Shown piece after piece: positions 1-9,187 of a stretch of DNA of 40,617 bases (its first letter is position 1; each line of letters starts with the position of its first letter). Source of the DNA: Collybiopsis luxurians FD-317 M1 (lineage: Eukaryota; Basidiomycota; Agaricomycetes; Agaricales; Omphalotaceae); contig KN834803.1 of NCBI GenBank assembly GCA_000827265.1, positions 80,644 through 121,260 of the forward strand, read 5' to 3'. A model generated the notes under the pieces. That model was not told the origin of the DNA, ran no database searches, and saw nothing but the letters and a program-made list of their open reading frames with translations. Position numbers and translations under genes: made by a program.

Positions 1-735
1 GGAGTCTCGACGTGACAGTAGCAGCTCAAACCTCATCCCCCTCAGAATTATCCACAATGGGTACAGCGATTCCAGGAGTTGGACAATTCAATTTGTGCAA
101 CCAATGCAGCTCATTCTCATGGAGGAAATTCTGGTTTCAGGATGTATAATCCTATGGCCCCATTGAATCCTCAATACTCTAACCTGCAACAAGGATCCAA
201 TAGTAATAACCCCCAACAGGCAGGGGGTCAACAAGGTAGGAATCAAGGTAATTGGACCACTCGACAAAGAGGAGCTGCAGCTTGGGACAGTAATGTAAAT
301 TCAGACAATATTAGTGGTACGGTATATGGACAATCTGAAGACTTTGTGAGTGCCTTGAGTCAGAATGGAAATAGTGGAGAAAGCTTAGAAAATCAGGGAG
401 GAAACAATGGAGTCTCAAAAAACCCAGGAGATGAAGAATTCCTACAGGCAATTTGAGCTGCCAGGACCCCTGAGCAAGTCAAAGAGTTCCGTCGATGTTG
501 TAAACTGGGACTCTGCTATAATTGTGGTGGATCAGATCATATTGGTAAAGATTGCAAGAATAGGGAGAATTGGGACCCTCCAAAAAATGGAACTTCGAGT
601 ATAAACAATCAACAAAGTGACCAGTTGAGGGCTGCAACCTTTACTCTAGAAGGGGACCCACCTAATGACAAGATTTGGAATGTTGAGATAGAAAACAACT
701 CAGGAAAAGCAGAGGGGATTCCAGAGACACACTGA
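1..735 (+). pseudogene. Gag C-terminal part with CCHC zinc knuckle (broken)
   Basis: Reading frame 1 runs from the window edge to TGA 733-735 and contains a Gln/Asn/Gly-rich linker followed by a retroviral-type zinc knuckle at 514-555, C-x2-C-x4-H-x4-C (CYNCGGSDHIGKDC). This knuckle binds the element RNA in Gag of Ty3/gypsy elements. The frame is interrupted at 13-15 (TGA), 19-21 (TAG) and 454-456 (TGA); the TGA at 454-456 lies between Gag-like residues on both sides, so it is a mutation, not the natural end. The protease frame is open from 687, overlapping the end of gag by about 50 nt in the -1 frame, as in elements that use a -1 shift to make Gag-Pol. Whether that shift was programmed cannot be told from one decayed copy. 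Confidence 0.8.
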
Positions 736-1430
736 GAGCAGCCTGGAATCCAAAAAACCCTGCTCAAGCGGTCTGTCGTGGGGCAGTAATAGAAAAAACA
801 TCCCCAGCTCGTCTCTTGTCTCGCTCTAACAACTCATTTCTCATCTCGACACATTTCCCCTTCTCCGATTCCAAAAATCTAAGTTATAATACTCTTATTG
901 ATTCAGGCGTGACTTGTTCTTTTATCGATAAAAACCTTGCGGAAAAATTCCCAAAAAATATCTCTGATTTAGATACTCCAATTCCACTTGAATTATTTGA
1001 TGGACAGCCAACTTCGGCAGGGGATATAACAAAAATTTTTAAAGATACTATCAGCTTCGCCGACAGTTCAATTCAAACAGTTAAATTCCTAATAACCCAA
1101 CTACACCCAATGGCTCCTATTGTGTTAGGTTTACCATGGCTCAAAGAATTCAATCCTGAAATAAATTGGAAGGATTTGACTTTGACATTCCAAGGAAGAG
1201 AACAAATTTCAGCTTCACTAGTTGATTCATTCACCGGTACATGGAACTTGAATACTAACGAGATGCAGGATACATCAATCCCTGACTCGAAACACAAATC
1301 AGCCTATAATGAACAAGAAAATGTGGATGTAGACTTGTCAGTTTTGGAATTCAATGAATGGTTGCTTTATATGAATTGGGCTAATGATTACAACAAGGAT
1401 CTCAAAAATGGAAAAATAAATACAATATAG
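687..1430 (+). pseudogene. Pol protease segment (retropepsin-like)
   Basis: This frame encodes a retropepsin-like aspartic protease: the active-site motif LIDSG lies around 894-908 and the family's second conserved segment, VLGLPWL, around 1122-1142. The residue after D-S-G is Val (GTG 909-911) where retropepsins have Ala or Thr; a GCG to GTG change explains it and fits the C-to-T decay seen throughout the element. The catalytic Asp itself is kept. The frame is left around 1385-1430, where the downstream pol reading continues in another frame (+2), so at least one indel separates protease from RT. The enzyme would cut the Gag-Pol polyprotein inside the virus-like particle. Confidence 0.82.
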
Positions 1431-4400
1431 GGGAAAATGGAAATGGTTACTCTGAGAAAGCATTGAAAGCTTGGGCAGAAAGGAGTGACAAAAGAAGTTC
1501 AAAACTGCCAGCATACAAGCAGAAATGGAGGTGGATATATAAACGAGTTGGAAAATTGCATCAGGATTCTATTCCACAAGGCCTGTTGACAAGGGTATTA
1601 AATATCTCAAAAACCTCTGCACTCCAGCAACGGAGAAAACATACGAAATGAGGGATGAAGATAGGAAAACCTGAAAAGGTCAAAAGGAGAATGGGTCCAA
1701 ACCTCCCAGGCAAGGCAGTAAGTCTCATCAGTGCAGCTGCAATGGACACTATAATACGAGACGGGACACCTGCCTATTTCCTGCATATCACCACAGTCTC
1801 AAATCAAGTGAATAATGATGATACCACTAATACAGAAAAATCTGCAACTCACGAGTTGATTTGAGGAAACAGGGAAGCTACAGAAAAACTTCTGACAGAA
1901 GCAGAGACTGGAGAATCTCAAAAAGACAAAGAAGAGATACTCAAACATGTTCCTGAGAAGTATCGAGACTTCTTGGGCGTGTTCTCCCCAGGAGAGGCGA
2001 AGGTCTTACCTCCACACCGTATGTACGATTTAAAAATTGAGATGGAAGGGGACTCAGCCCCTCCCTTTGGGAAACTCTATAACATGTTGGAAATGGAACT
2101 AAAAGCCCTAAAGGATTATATCGATGATATGCTAGGGAAAGGATTTATTAGAGCCTCCAACTCGCCTGCTGGGGCTCCAGTTCTATTTGTAAAAAAAAAG
2201 GATGGAAGCCTAAGGCTTTGTATTGACTATTGGGCCTTAAATCGAATCACAAGAAAGAATAGGTATCCCTTACCCCTTATAGGCCCACTTGTCGACCAAC
2301 TACGAAGGGCAAAATATTTTACAAAACTTGATTTGAGAGCAGGATATAACAATGTCCAAATAGCGGAAGGCCACAAGTGGAAAACAGCATTTCGTACGCG
2401 ATATGGATCCTACAAAATGTTGGTCATGCCTTTCGGGTTAACAAATGCCCCCTCAGCTTTCCAAATTTTTATGAATGACATTTTCCATGATTTACTGGAT
2501 GTATGCATGGTTATTTACTTGGACGACATTCTCATTTATTCAGATGACAAAAAAACCCATGAGGAACAAGTCCAAAAGGTATTACAAAGGCTACGAGACA
2601 ACCACCTACACACGAAACCAGAAAAATGCAGTTTCAATACCAACACAGTTGAATATTTGGGGGTAATAATAAATCCTAAAGGAGTGTTGATGGATCAGTC
2701 CAAAGTCAAAGCCATAACATCTTGGCCAGTTCCACGGAATATAAAAGAACTGCAATCATTCCTGGGTTTTGCAAATTTCTATTGCAGATTTATTGACAAT
2801 TATAGCGGCATAATGAAAGCCCTAACGTCACTACTGCAAAAGGATGCCATTTGGCATTGGGACAAGTCATGTCAAAGGTGTTTTGATTTATTAAAAAATG
2901 CCTTTACACATGCCCCAGTGCTACAACATTTTGACCCAGAACTTCTGATTATTCTGGAATGTGATGCATCGGATTGGGCAATAGCAGGAATATTGTCTCA
3001 GCTGGATCTGAAAACTGGAGAAATACATCCGATTGCTTTTCATACTCAGTCCATGATACCAGCTGAAATAAATTACAATATCTACGACAAGGAATTACTG
3101 GCTATTGTGGAATGTTTTAAAGTTTGGAGAGCCTATTGTGACGGTTCGAGATTCCAAATCCAAGTTTATTCTGATCACAATAACCTGCAGTGATTTATGA
3201 CTACCAAACAGCTGTCAGCAAGACAAGCGAGGTGGTCAGAGGCCTTATCAGGATTCGACTTCCGAATCAACTATAGACCTGGAACTTTGGGAGCAAAACC
3301 AGATGCTTTGATGAGACGAGCAGATGTATACCCAAAGAAAGGAATTGATAGGGACTCTGCTAGAGCAGGAAGAGAGCAAATATTGATTCCTCCGGAATGA
3401 CTCAATGCAGCATTGCTTTTGAATGAGGACTTGTTATTAGAACAGATTCGAAAGGCAGAACAAGACGAATTCATGCAAGACACAATAAAGCAGATTCAAG
3501 AAGGAAAGATTAAAAATGTGGTATTTGAAAATGGGTTACTTAAACGACAAGGTCAGATATATGTCCCTAATGACACAAACCTTCGACAAGATGTACTATC
3601 TGCCTATCACGATCATGCACTCAGAGAACATCCGGGCAAGAAGAAAACAAAAAAAATGCTCAATCAGTTGTTCTTTTGGAAAGGAAGCAGCAAAGATGTA
3701 CATCACTATGTACAAAGCTGCCATACTTGTATAAGATCCAAGGCTAGAAGAACTCTCCGATATGGGAATCTGAAACCTCTACCCATTGGGCAAAGACCCT
3801 GGAGCTCAATTTCAATGGATCATATAGTACAACTCCTGAAAGCAGGAAAGGAACAATGTGATGCAATCCTAGTAGTAGTAGATTGGCTCACAAAACAAGC
3901 CATCTATATTCCCTGTCACATGACAGACACTGCAAAGGAATTTGCAAGACTATTTCTCAAAAATGTATTCTCAAAACATGGGCTACCAGCGGATATTGTC
4001 TCTGATTGGGGAAGCTTGTTCATCTCCCAGTTTTGGAAGGAATTGTGTAAGATACTTGGTATTGAGTCTTGTCTCTCGATGGCATATCACCCTCAAACAG
4101 ATGGGCAGACAGAGAGAACTAATCAAAGCCTTGAAGGATACCTAAGAATCTATATGTCTTATGACCAAGACGACTGGGATGCCTTATTACCTATCACAGA
4201 ATTCGTATACAACAACACTCCCCATTCAACTACAGGATTAACACCCTTCTTTGTGAATAAAGGATACCATCCAAAACTTTCAATCAACCTTTCAAAGGTG
4301 AACAACTCAGAAGCAAACCAGTATGCTACCGAGTTAAAAGAAATACACAAATATTTAAAACAACATATATACGAAGCAAACAAGGCAGCAGCGAATCAGT

Positions 4401-4957
4401 TCAATTGCCACTGTGCCAGAAATCCTGATTGGAAAAAGGGCAACCAAGTCTGGTTGGATATGGGTAACATCCGAACAAGAAGGCCTACCAAAAAATTGGA
4501 TCACAAGTGGGCAGGACCCTATACGATACTTGATAAAATAGGATCTCATGCCTATCGACTTGAGTTACCAGGGGACCTACAATGAATCCATAATGTATTC
4601 CATGTCGATAGACTAAAACCCCATCATCCGGATCCTTTCCAGCGAGTCATATCGCCACCCCCACCAATCTTCATTAAAGGGGAACCGGAATATGAAGTTG
4701 AGTTGATAAAAGACAGTCGTCCAATGGGAGAAATGGACAGAGGAATCCAGTATTTGATCAAATGGAAAGGGTATGATGAGGAGTCCTGGATTCCCTGGAA
4801 AGGTATGGTAGGAAGTATTGATTTGATTCGCGAGTGGGAGAAAGCACATCTGAGAAAACGAAAGTTACCTCTCGAGCTCCTCAAAGAACTCAAAAGCCTA
4901 GCCCTGCAAGACAAGGAGGAAAGGGAGTTGAGACAAGCAGCTGAAGCTGTCATTTAA
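1430..4957 (+). pseudogene. Pol: reverse transcriptase, RNase H, integrase, chromodomain (broken by in-frame TGAs)
   Basis: One continuous reading frame carries everything from the protease-RT linker to the final TAA at 4955-4957. RT: LPPH start near 2007, LDLRAGY near 2330, MPFGLTNAP near 2427, catalytic YLDD at 2516-2527. RNase H: the first Asp in ECDASDW near 2960, Glu in YDKELLAI, SDHNNL near 3172 and PDAL near 3300. Integrase: H-H-C-C zinc domain about 3610-3740, catalytic D 3818, D 4004 and E 4133. Chromodomain: about 4690-4850 with the YLIKWKGYDEESW core. In-frame TGA codons at 1649, 1862, 3191, 3398 and 4583 split it into pieces. Several family-invariant residues are changed by C-to-T: Arg to Trp at 2231 and 4007, Thr to Met at 4079 and probably 3311. 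Family assignment is certain; activity is excluded. Confidence 0.93.
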
Positions 4958-4995
4958 TTGGGAGAAATGACTCTCAAAATGGAAACCTCAACCTT

Positions 4996-5008
4996 AAAGG
5001 GGGGGTAA
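4996..5008 (+). other. Internal polypurine-tract-like G-run just after pol
   Basis: AAAGGGGGGGTAA lies 40 nt after the pol stop. A purine run there is where a compact Ty3/gypsy element has its plus-strand primer directly before the 3' LTR, yet no LTR follows here. The run resembles the G-run at 8506-8513, also followed by TAA. It may be the element's original polypurine tract, left behind when the cargo was gained, or a second (central) primer site. Confidence 0.45.
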
Positions 5009-5163
5009 AAGCAATACTTCAAGTTTTCATTTCCAATTTCTCGACATGTTTCTCTCTATTATTATCAAAAATCATAACAAATTCATGATTCTATTTCAGG
5101 GAAATAAAGCATACAGTGGGCATAGATTGGGATATACAGGTACAGAAGGCTGGAACGGAAGGA

Positions 5164-6108
5164 CTAATCAAAGGACAACTCAATTAATTTGTCATGTTCA
5201 GCTCGAACATTGAAAGGGATTCCAAATACTTCCTCCAATTCCCAGGCATATAAATCCTCAACACACTCAATCTCCATCTGTTCCTGTATATCCTGCAGGG
5301 TCAGAGCCATATGGAGGCTGGAATCCACCAATTCATCTTCATTCTTTTCAACCAATGAATAGGTCAAAGGATCCTCCCCAGTGCGAACAAAGTAGGCATT
5401 AGGGTGACCAGATGAAAAGATCACTACAGGAGATGTATTGCGAGTCTCAACAAGAGTACTGGGAAGGGAAGTGGTATTGAGAGAAGGAACAAAATTGGAT
5501 AGGGAATCAGGAGTAGAGTCACTCTTCGTCTCGAAAAGAAAGGATTCAGATGAAGGACCACCCCATATGTCCATAGGGGCAACGGTGCTAGTAGTTACTG
5601 GTTCCAAGGGCAGATCTCCAATATTCAAGATACGACAAAGCTCCTCATAAACACTGTGAAATTGAGATAATTCAACTCCATGCCCCTGGGCCAAAGCTTC
5701 AGCAGCAAGTTGGAGGTTGTGGGACTTGACGAGAGAGTCTTGCAACTCCTTAATAACCCAATCTTGCTCCTTAATGGTCACTTCAGCAGTTTCATGAAGA
5801 TATCTGGCTTCCTGGGTGTCTCACTAGGAAAGATCAGTGAGCCATGGAAACCCTACGACAAGTTGAAAAAGACATACAGACAACTCGAGCATCTTATCTT
5901 CAAATTCCTACGTGGTTTGACTCAAGAGTTCTCGCAACTTGTGGATCTCATTGGATTGACCCTCGACAACCCTCTGCAGTCGCCCAAACTCACAATGAGC
6001 TTGGTTCACAAGGATGTCCTGATCAGACATGACTTGAGAAATACTCTCAGCAGCATCAGCAAGATGATCTAGGAACAAAGCAGAGTCAAAAGGAGAAGGG
6101 GAAGCCAT
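5164..6108 (-). pseudogene. Antisense cargo gene B of the retroelement, unknown protein (about 296 codons, two in-frame stops)
   Basis: Start ATG is at 6108-6106 and stop TAG at 5166-5164. Two exons: 6108-5878 and 5823-5164, with a 54-nt intron (GTATGT at 5877, CCTAG ending 5824) that keeps the frame. The N-terminal half (about residues 15-110) is rich in Leu, Glu, Gln and Lys with heptad-like spacing (probable coiled coil); the C-terminal half is acidic and Ser/Thr-rich and ends in LIELSFD. Two codons are stops: TAG 5910-5908 and TGA 5823-5821; both would be Gln/Arg codons one C-to-T step back. I recognise no domain. It lies head-to-tail behind gene A and between pol and the 3' LTR, so it appears to travel with the element. 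It could be a structural or targeting protein, but nothing in the sequence proves that. Confidence 0.6.
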
Positions 6109-6160
6109 GACAAGGGAGGATCTCGAAATGAGGATAGAGAAACAGTCTCAAAAATGTCCT

Positions 6161-6166
6161 TTTATT
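6161..6166 (-). promoter_or_regulatory. Possible polyadenylation signal of cargo gene A
   Basis: AATAAA on the minus strand, about 240 nt after the gene A stop and 53 nt before the gene B start. Consistent with A and B being separate transcripts, but a single AATAAA is weak evidence in fungi. Confidence 0.3.
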
Positions 6167-6407
6167 GAGACAAGGATGCCCAATACGAACCTAATAAGGA
6201 ACAAAATGTGCAGCCACATGCATACACCTCATGGAAGCTTTTGAATACTTTGATTCTCAGGAGATATCTTATTTTGAACCTGGGGCAACTTCTTATTTCA
6301 CACAAAGGAGGGGCCCAAAAAAGAAAAAGATTTAATTTAGGAAGGGAAATACAAAAAATTCAGAATAAGGATCTATCAATATACAAAAAATCTATGAGCC
6401 AAAAGTC

Positions 6408-8319
6408 CTAGGAACCACTGGAAGAAGGCTTTGTGGGCGAGGCAGCAGCAAACTGCCCTCGGACTGACTCAAAAAGCTGTCGAAGTTGGCCAAGCTCATC
6501 ATCTCACAACTTCAACTCTTCCGCTGCAACTTGACAGGCCTCCTCACTTGCAGCCAACTTCTTCTTTAGCTCCTCTATCTCGCCATCCCGAGCTTCCAAT
6601 GCTCCCCTTAATTGCTGAACCTCCTGTAAGATATCCTATCAAAAAACTAAACCAGTCGAAAGAGAAGAAAGGAACTTACCAACGACTGAATGTCACCTTT
6701 GAAATGCCTTACGAAGGATTTCAGACAAGCTAATTCCTCATCCTTCTCCAACACTTGCTCCTTCAAATGGAGATTCTCAGTCTCCAGACAATCTGACTTC
6801 TGCAATAAAGCTTGATACTCCCGATACACTTGGAGGAGTTTGTCCTGTTGAGAATTGACGATGTTTGCAGAAGTCATATTCACAACCATTAGCAACTCAA
6901 CAAATCAAAGCAGGGATTCGCTTGAGAATGGCGCAGGTGGCTCAGAAGGGGAGTGCTGCTAAAGGAACATGAAAAACAGTAAACGACTAGATAAATCTGC
7001 AGAAGTGTGGGATTACGCACCAATTGTTCTTCAAGATCTGTGAACGCTCCTTGAATCATTCCATCCACCAGAGCCCATAAATCCTGCTCGAGCATCTTCT
7101 TCCCAGGACCAGCAAACAATGATGCCATCCTTGTAACCACACATTCTATGGCGGTCTGTATCACTGAAGAGGTTAATTAGTATGGATGTGCAAAAAGAAA
7201 AAGAGTTTAAACTGAGACTTACTTTTGTCCCAAGTCAGAGAAGACCCATTGGAAGGGACTTGCTTGACGAGAGGTTCAAAAAACCACATTTTCAAGCCGG
7301 AAACCTCGCAATAGGACCGGTTATTGCTAGCCTTCCAGATGGGGGCAGAAGGTGTCAGAACAGGGACAGGGGGAGGTGGAACATCTTCGGGATAATCCAA
7401 AGTCATGGCGTCCAGCTCTTCTGGAGCGCCCATCTCCACATCAACATCTGCAGTGTCGCGAACAACCTCCTTCCCCTTACGATACAAATTCGGAACAACC
7501 TGTTCACAACTCGACTCCACTAAATGTATCCCCTCCTGTCGAAGGAGCTGACTCTTTCAAAAGGCATTTGAAGAGACAACTAGGAAGATAATGAGTACTA
7601 TAACAACCCTAGACTCATTGAACTCACCAGCTTTCCTTTTGCCTTCCGAAACCCTCGGCCTGTCCGATGATAAACCTAACTCCTCAGGATGATTACAGTA
7701 GTAAGGGATTTTTCACAACCCCATCGTTAAAGGCATTCCATTCCTCACCCCAAATAGCAAACAGCCCTCGACTTGACACAATACGATAGGCAATGATGAG
7801 GGGGAGCTTAGCGAGGATGTGGAATTGGAGGAGACGAAAGATACTCTTGAAGGAACAAAACTTCTTGCTAGAAGGATAGTTCGCTTCACAAGTACTACAT
7901 GATAAAGAGTTGGGGCAAAGGGAGCAGGAGGAGTGAAGATTATGCAACTCGCAATATTTGCAAGATGGGTAGTTCCCAAAAATATTCCTCCACTCTTCGA
8001 CATCTACCCTATCCAAAACCTCAGGACTCAAATTGGCGAGATAAGCGTCCTCATAAATAGGCTGGAGGCCAGTAGGAAGGGAAGGGGGAACGCAGTCCAT
8101 AATTGAAATTGAGGGATAGCTGAGACATGTACTGCACTCAAAGGCCACACGTCGCATCTTCTTGGCCACTGGGGGAGCAGAGGGAAGAGCGTTGGAAAAG
8201 GGAACCAGCGACGCCAACTGGAGAGTCTGCGGAATCTTGATGATGAGTCAGGGCTTTGACCCTTCTGATTTACTAGACGACGCAATGGGCTGGTCAGTAG
8301 ACAATTGAGATGAAGACAT
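6408..8319 (-). pseudogene. Antisense cargo gene A of the retroelement, Cys-rich plus coiled-coil protein (five exons, broken)
   Basis: ATG at 8319-8317, stop TAG at 6410-6408. Exons 8319-7628, 7579-7223, 7163-7021, 6958-6680 and 6623-6408; four introns of 48, 59, 62 and 56 nt all have GT..AG ends and keep the frame. Exon 1 encodes a basic stretch (KKMRR) and then many CxxC pairs (ECSTC, CKYC, CSLC, CSTC) between about 8140 and 7850, suggesting a zinc-binding module. Exon 2 is acidic and Pro-rich. Exons 4 and 5 encode a long Leu/Glu/Lys coiled coil. In-frame TGA at 8250-8248, 7559-7557, 6907-6905 and 6506-6504, plus a one-base frame slip in an A-run near 7715, make this copy non-functional. 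A TATA box lies 50 nt upstream. No known family is recognised; the spliced frame through four introns makes chance very unlikely. Confidence 0.7.
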
Positions 8320-8368
8320 AGTGGTCAGGGGGAAAGAAGAAATTGACTCAAAAACCCAGAGTGCCAGC

Positions 8369-8374
8369 TTTATA
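8369..8374 (-). promoter_or_regulatory. TATA box of antisense cargo gene A
   Basis: TATAAA on the minus strand, 50 nt before the ATG at 8319, the same spacing as the TATA boxes of the two esterase genes in this window. It gives the cargo its own promoter, pointing away from the LTR and toward pol. Confidence 0.5.
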
Positions 8375-8505
8375 AGGGCTTCGGACTTAGAGTTTTTGAT
8401 CAAAATTCAGCAGCCGGCACATTGAAAACTTAATCTGACAGCATGGCAGTCACAACACTGTGTCACATCAAAAGCTACGCATCCTTTCAAGGGCTCAAGG
8501 CCCTT

Positions 8506-8513
8506 GGGGGGGG
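8506..8513 (+). other. Polypurine tract before the 3' LTR
   Basis: Eight G residues followed by TAA and then the LTR start TGTTATGCCC. This is the expected place for the plus-strand primer of reverse transcription. Confidence 0.65.
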
Positions 8514-8516
8514 TAA

Positions 8517-9187
8517 TGTTATGCCCTACGCTATTTTTTCTGCTCTTTCCAACCAGTACACTCACCACACGACTCGATAATAGTCTTACCAATCAATTCG
8601 GCTCTCCAAATCTGACACGTGTTTTGCGAGGCGAACTAACCAGTTGCTCATTCCAAACTTCTATTCACAAGACCACATGTCTCCCTGCAGAGTATAAAAG
8701 CCTTGTACCTACATCTCCCACAATAATGCTGTTATTACCTGAACTATCTTGATCTGTGTTGTTTCTGTTCTCTTGTTCACTAGTCTATAATATTATTCTG
8801 CTTAACACCAAGTCGAGCAAACCCCATTGACACTGAGTCACTGGCATATCCACTTCTCACTTGTTGAACCAATCGACAAGACTATTCGACTGCTGTAGCC
8901 TTTTGAATATTCCATCTCGTAGGGTAAACGGACACCGAGTCACGAACCTCCCGAGTCAACCCTCATTAATACTGTCTTAACAAGTTCTTTTGATATACTA
9001 TTTCTAGTTGCACCGAGCTACTAGATTTATTATTTGACACTTGAGGATCATTCCTCCACATCCAATACCAAAACCGTACAGGACTCATTCACCTGTTGTA
9101 CGTAGCGACTCCCCATCGCATATTCTGTCTCAGCTGTGGTATAATAAAATACTTTCTATTCATTGAACCTGCTACAAGCTTCTAACA
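8517..9187 (+). repeat. 3' LTR of the chromovirus (671 bp)
   Basis: The LTR begins TGTTA (8517) and ends TAACA (9187), a short inverted repeat of the TG..CA type found at LTR ends. It is preceded by a G-run primer site. Inside lie a TATA box (8693-8700) and an AATAAA at 9143-9148 near the right end, as expected for U3-R-U5. The partner 5' LTR is outside the window, so the ends are inferred from sequence features, not from an alignment of two copies. Confidence 0.7.
8693..8700 (+). promoter_or_regulatory. LTR promoter TATA box
   Basis: TATAAAAG within the LTR on the + strand, about 180 nt from its left edge. In the 5' LTR the same box would drive the genomic RNA. Confidence 0.55.

Larger units (their letters stand above)
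1..9187 (+). mobile_element. Decayed Ty3/gypsy chromovirus with antisense cargo genes, 5' end outside the window
   Basis: Order on the + strand is Gag zinc knuckle, protease, reverse transcriptase, RNase H, integrase and chromodomain, which is the domain order of Ty3/gypsy (Metaviridae) elements of the chromovirus branch. A 3' LTR ends the element at 9187; the 5' LTR and start of gag lie left of the window, so target-site duplication cannot be read. Pol stops at 4957, but the LTR starts only at 8517. The 3.5 kb between holds two genes on the opposite strand. The coding parts carry in-frame stops, nearly all TGA, and at least one frame change inside pol, so this copy cannot make its proteins as written. 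Identity is secure from motifs; boundaries at the left are unknown. Confidence 0.92.

Noticed and set aside
5438..5650. Plus-strand ORFs within 5438-7591
   Set aside because: All lie opposite the two antisense cargo genes and lack continuity; the minus-strand spliced frames explain the region.
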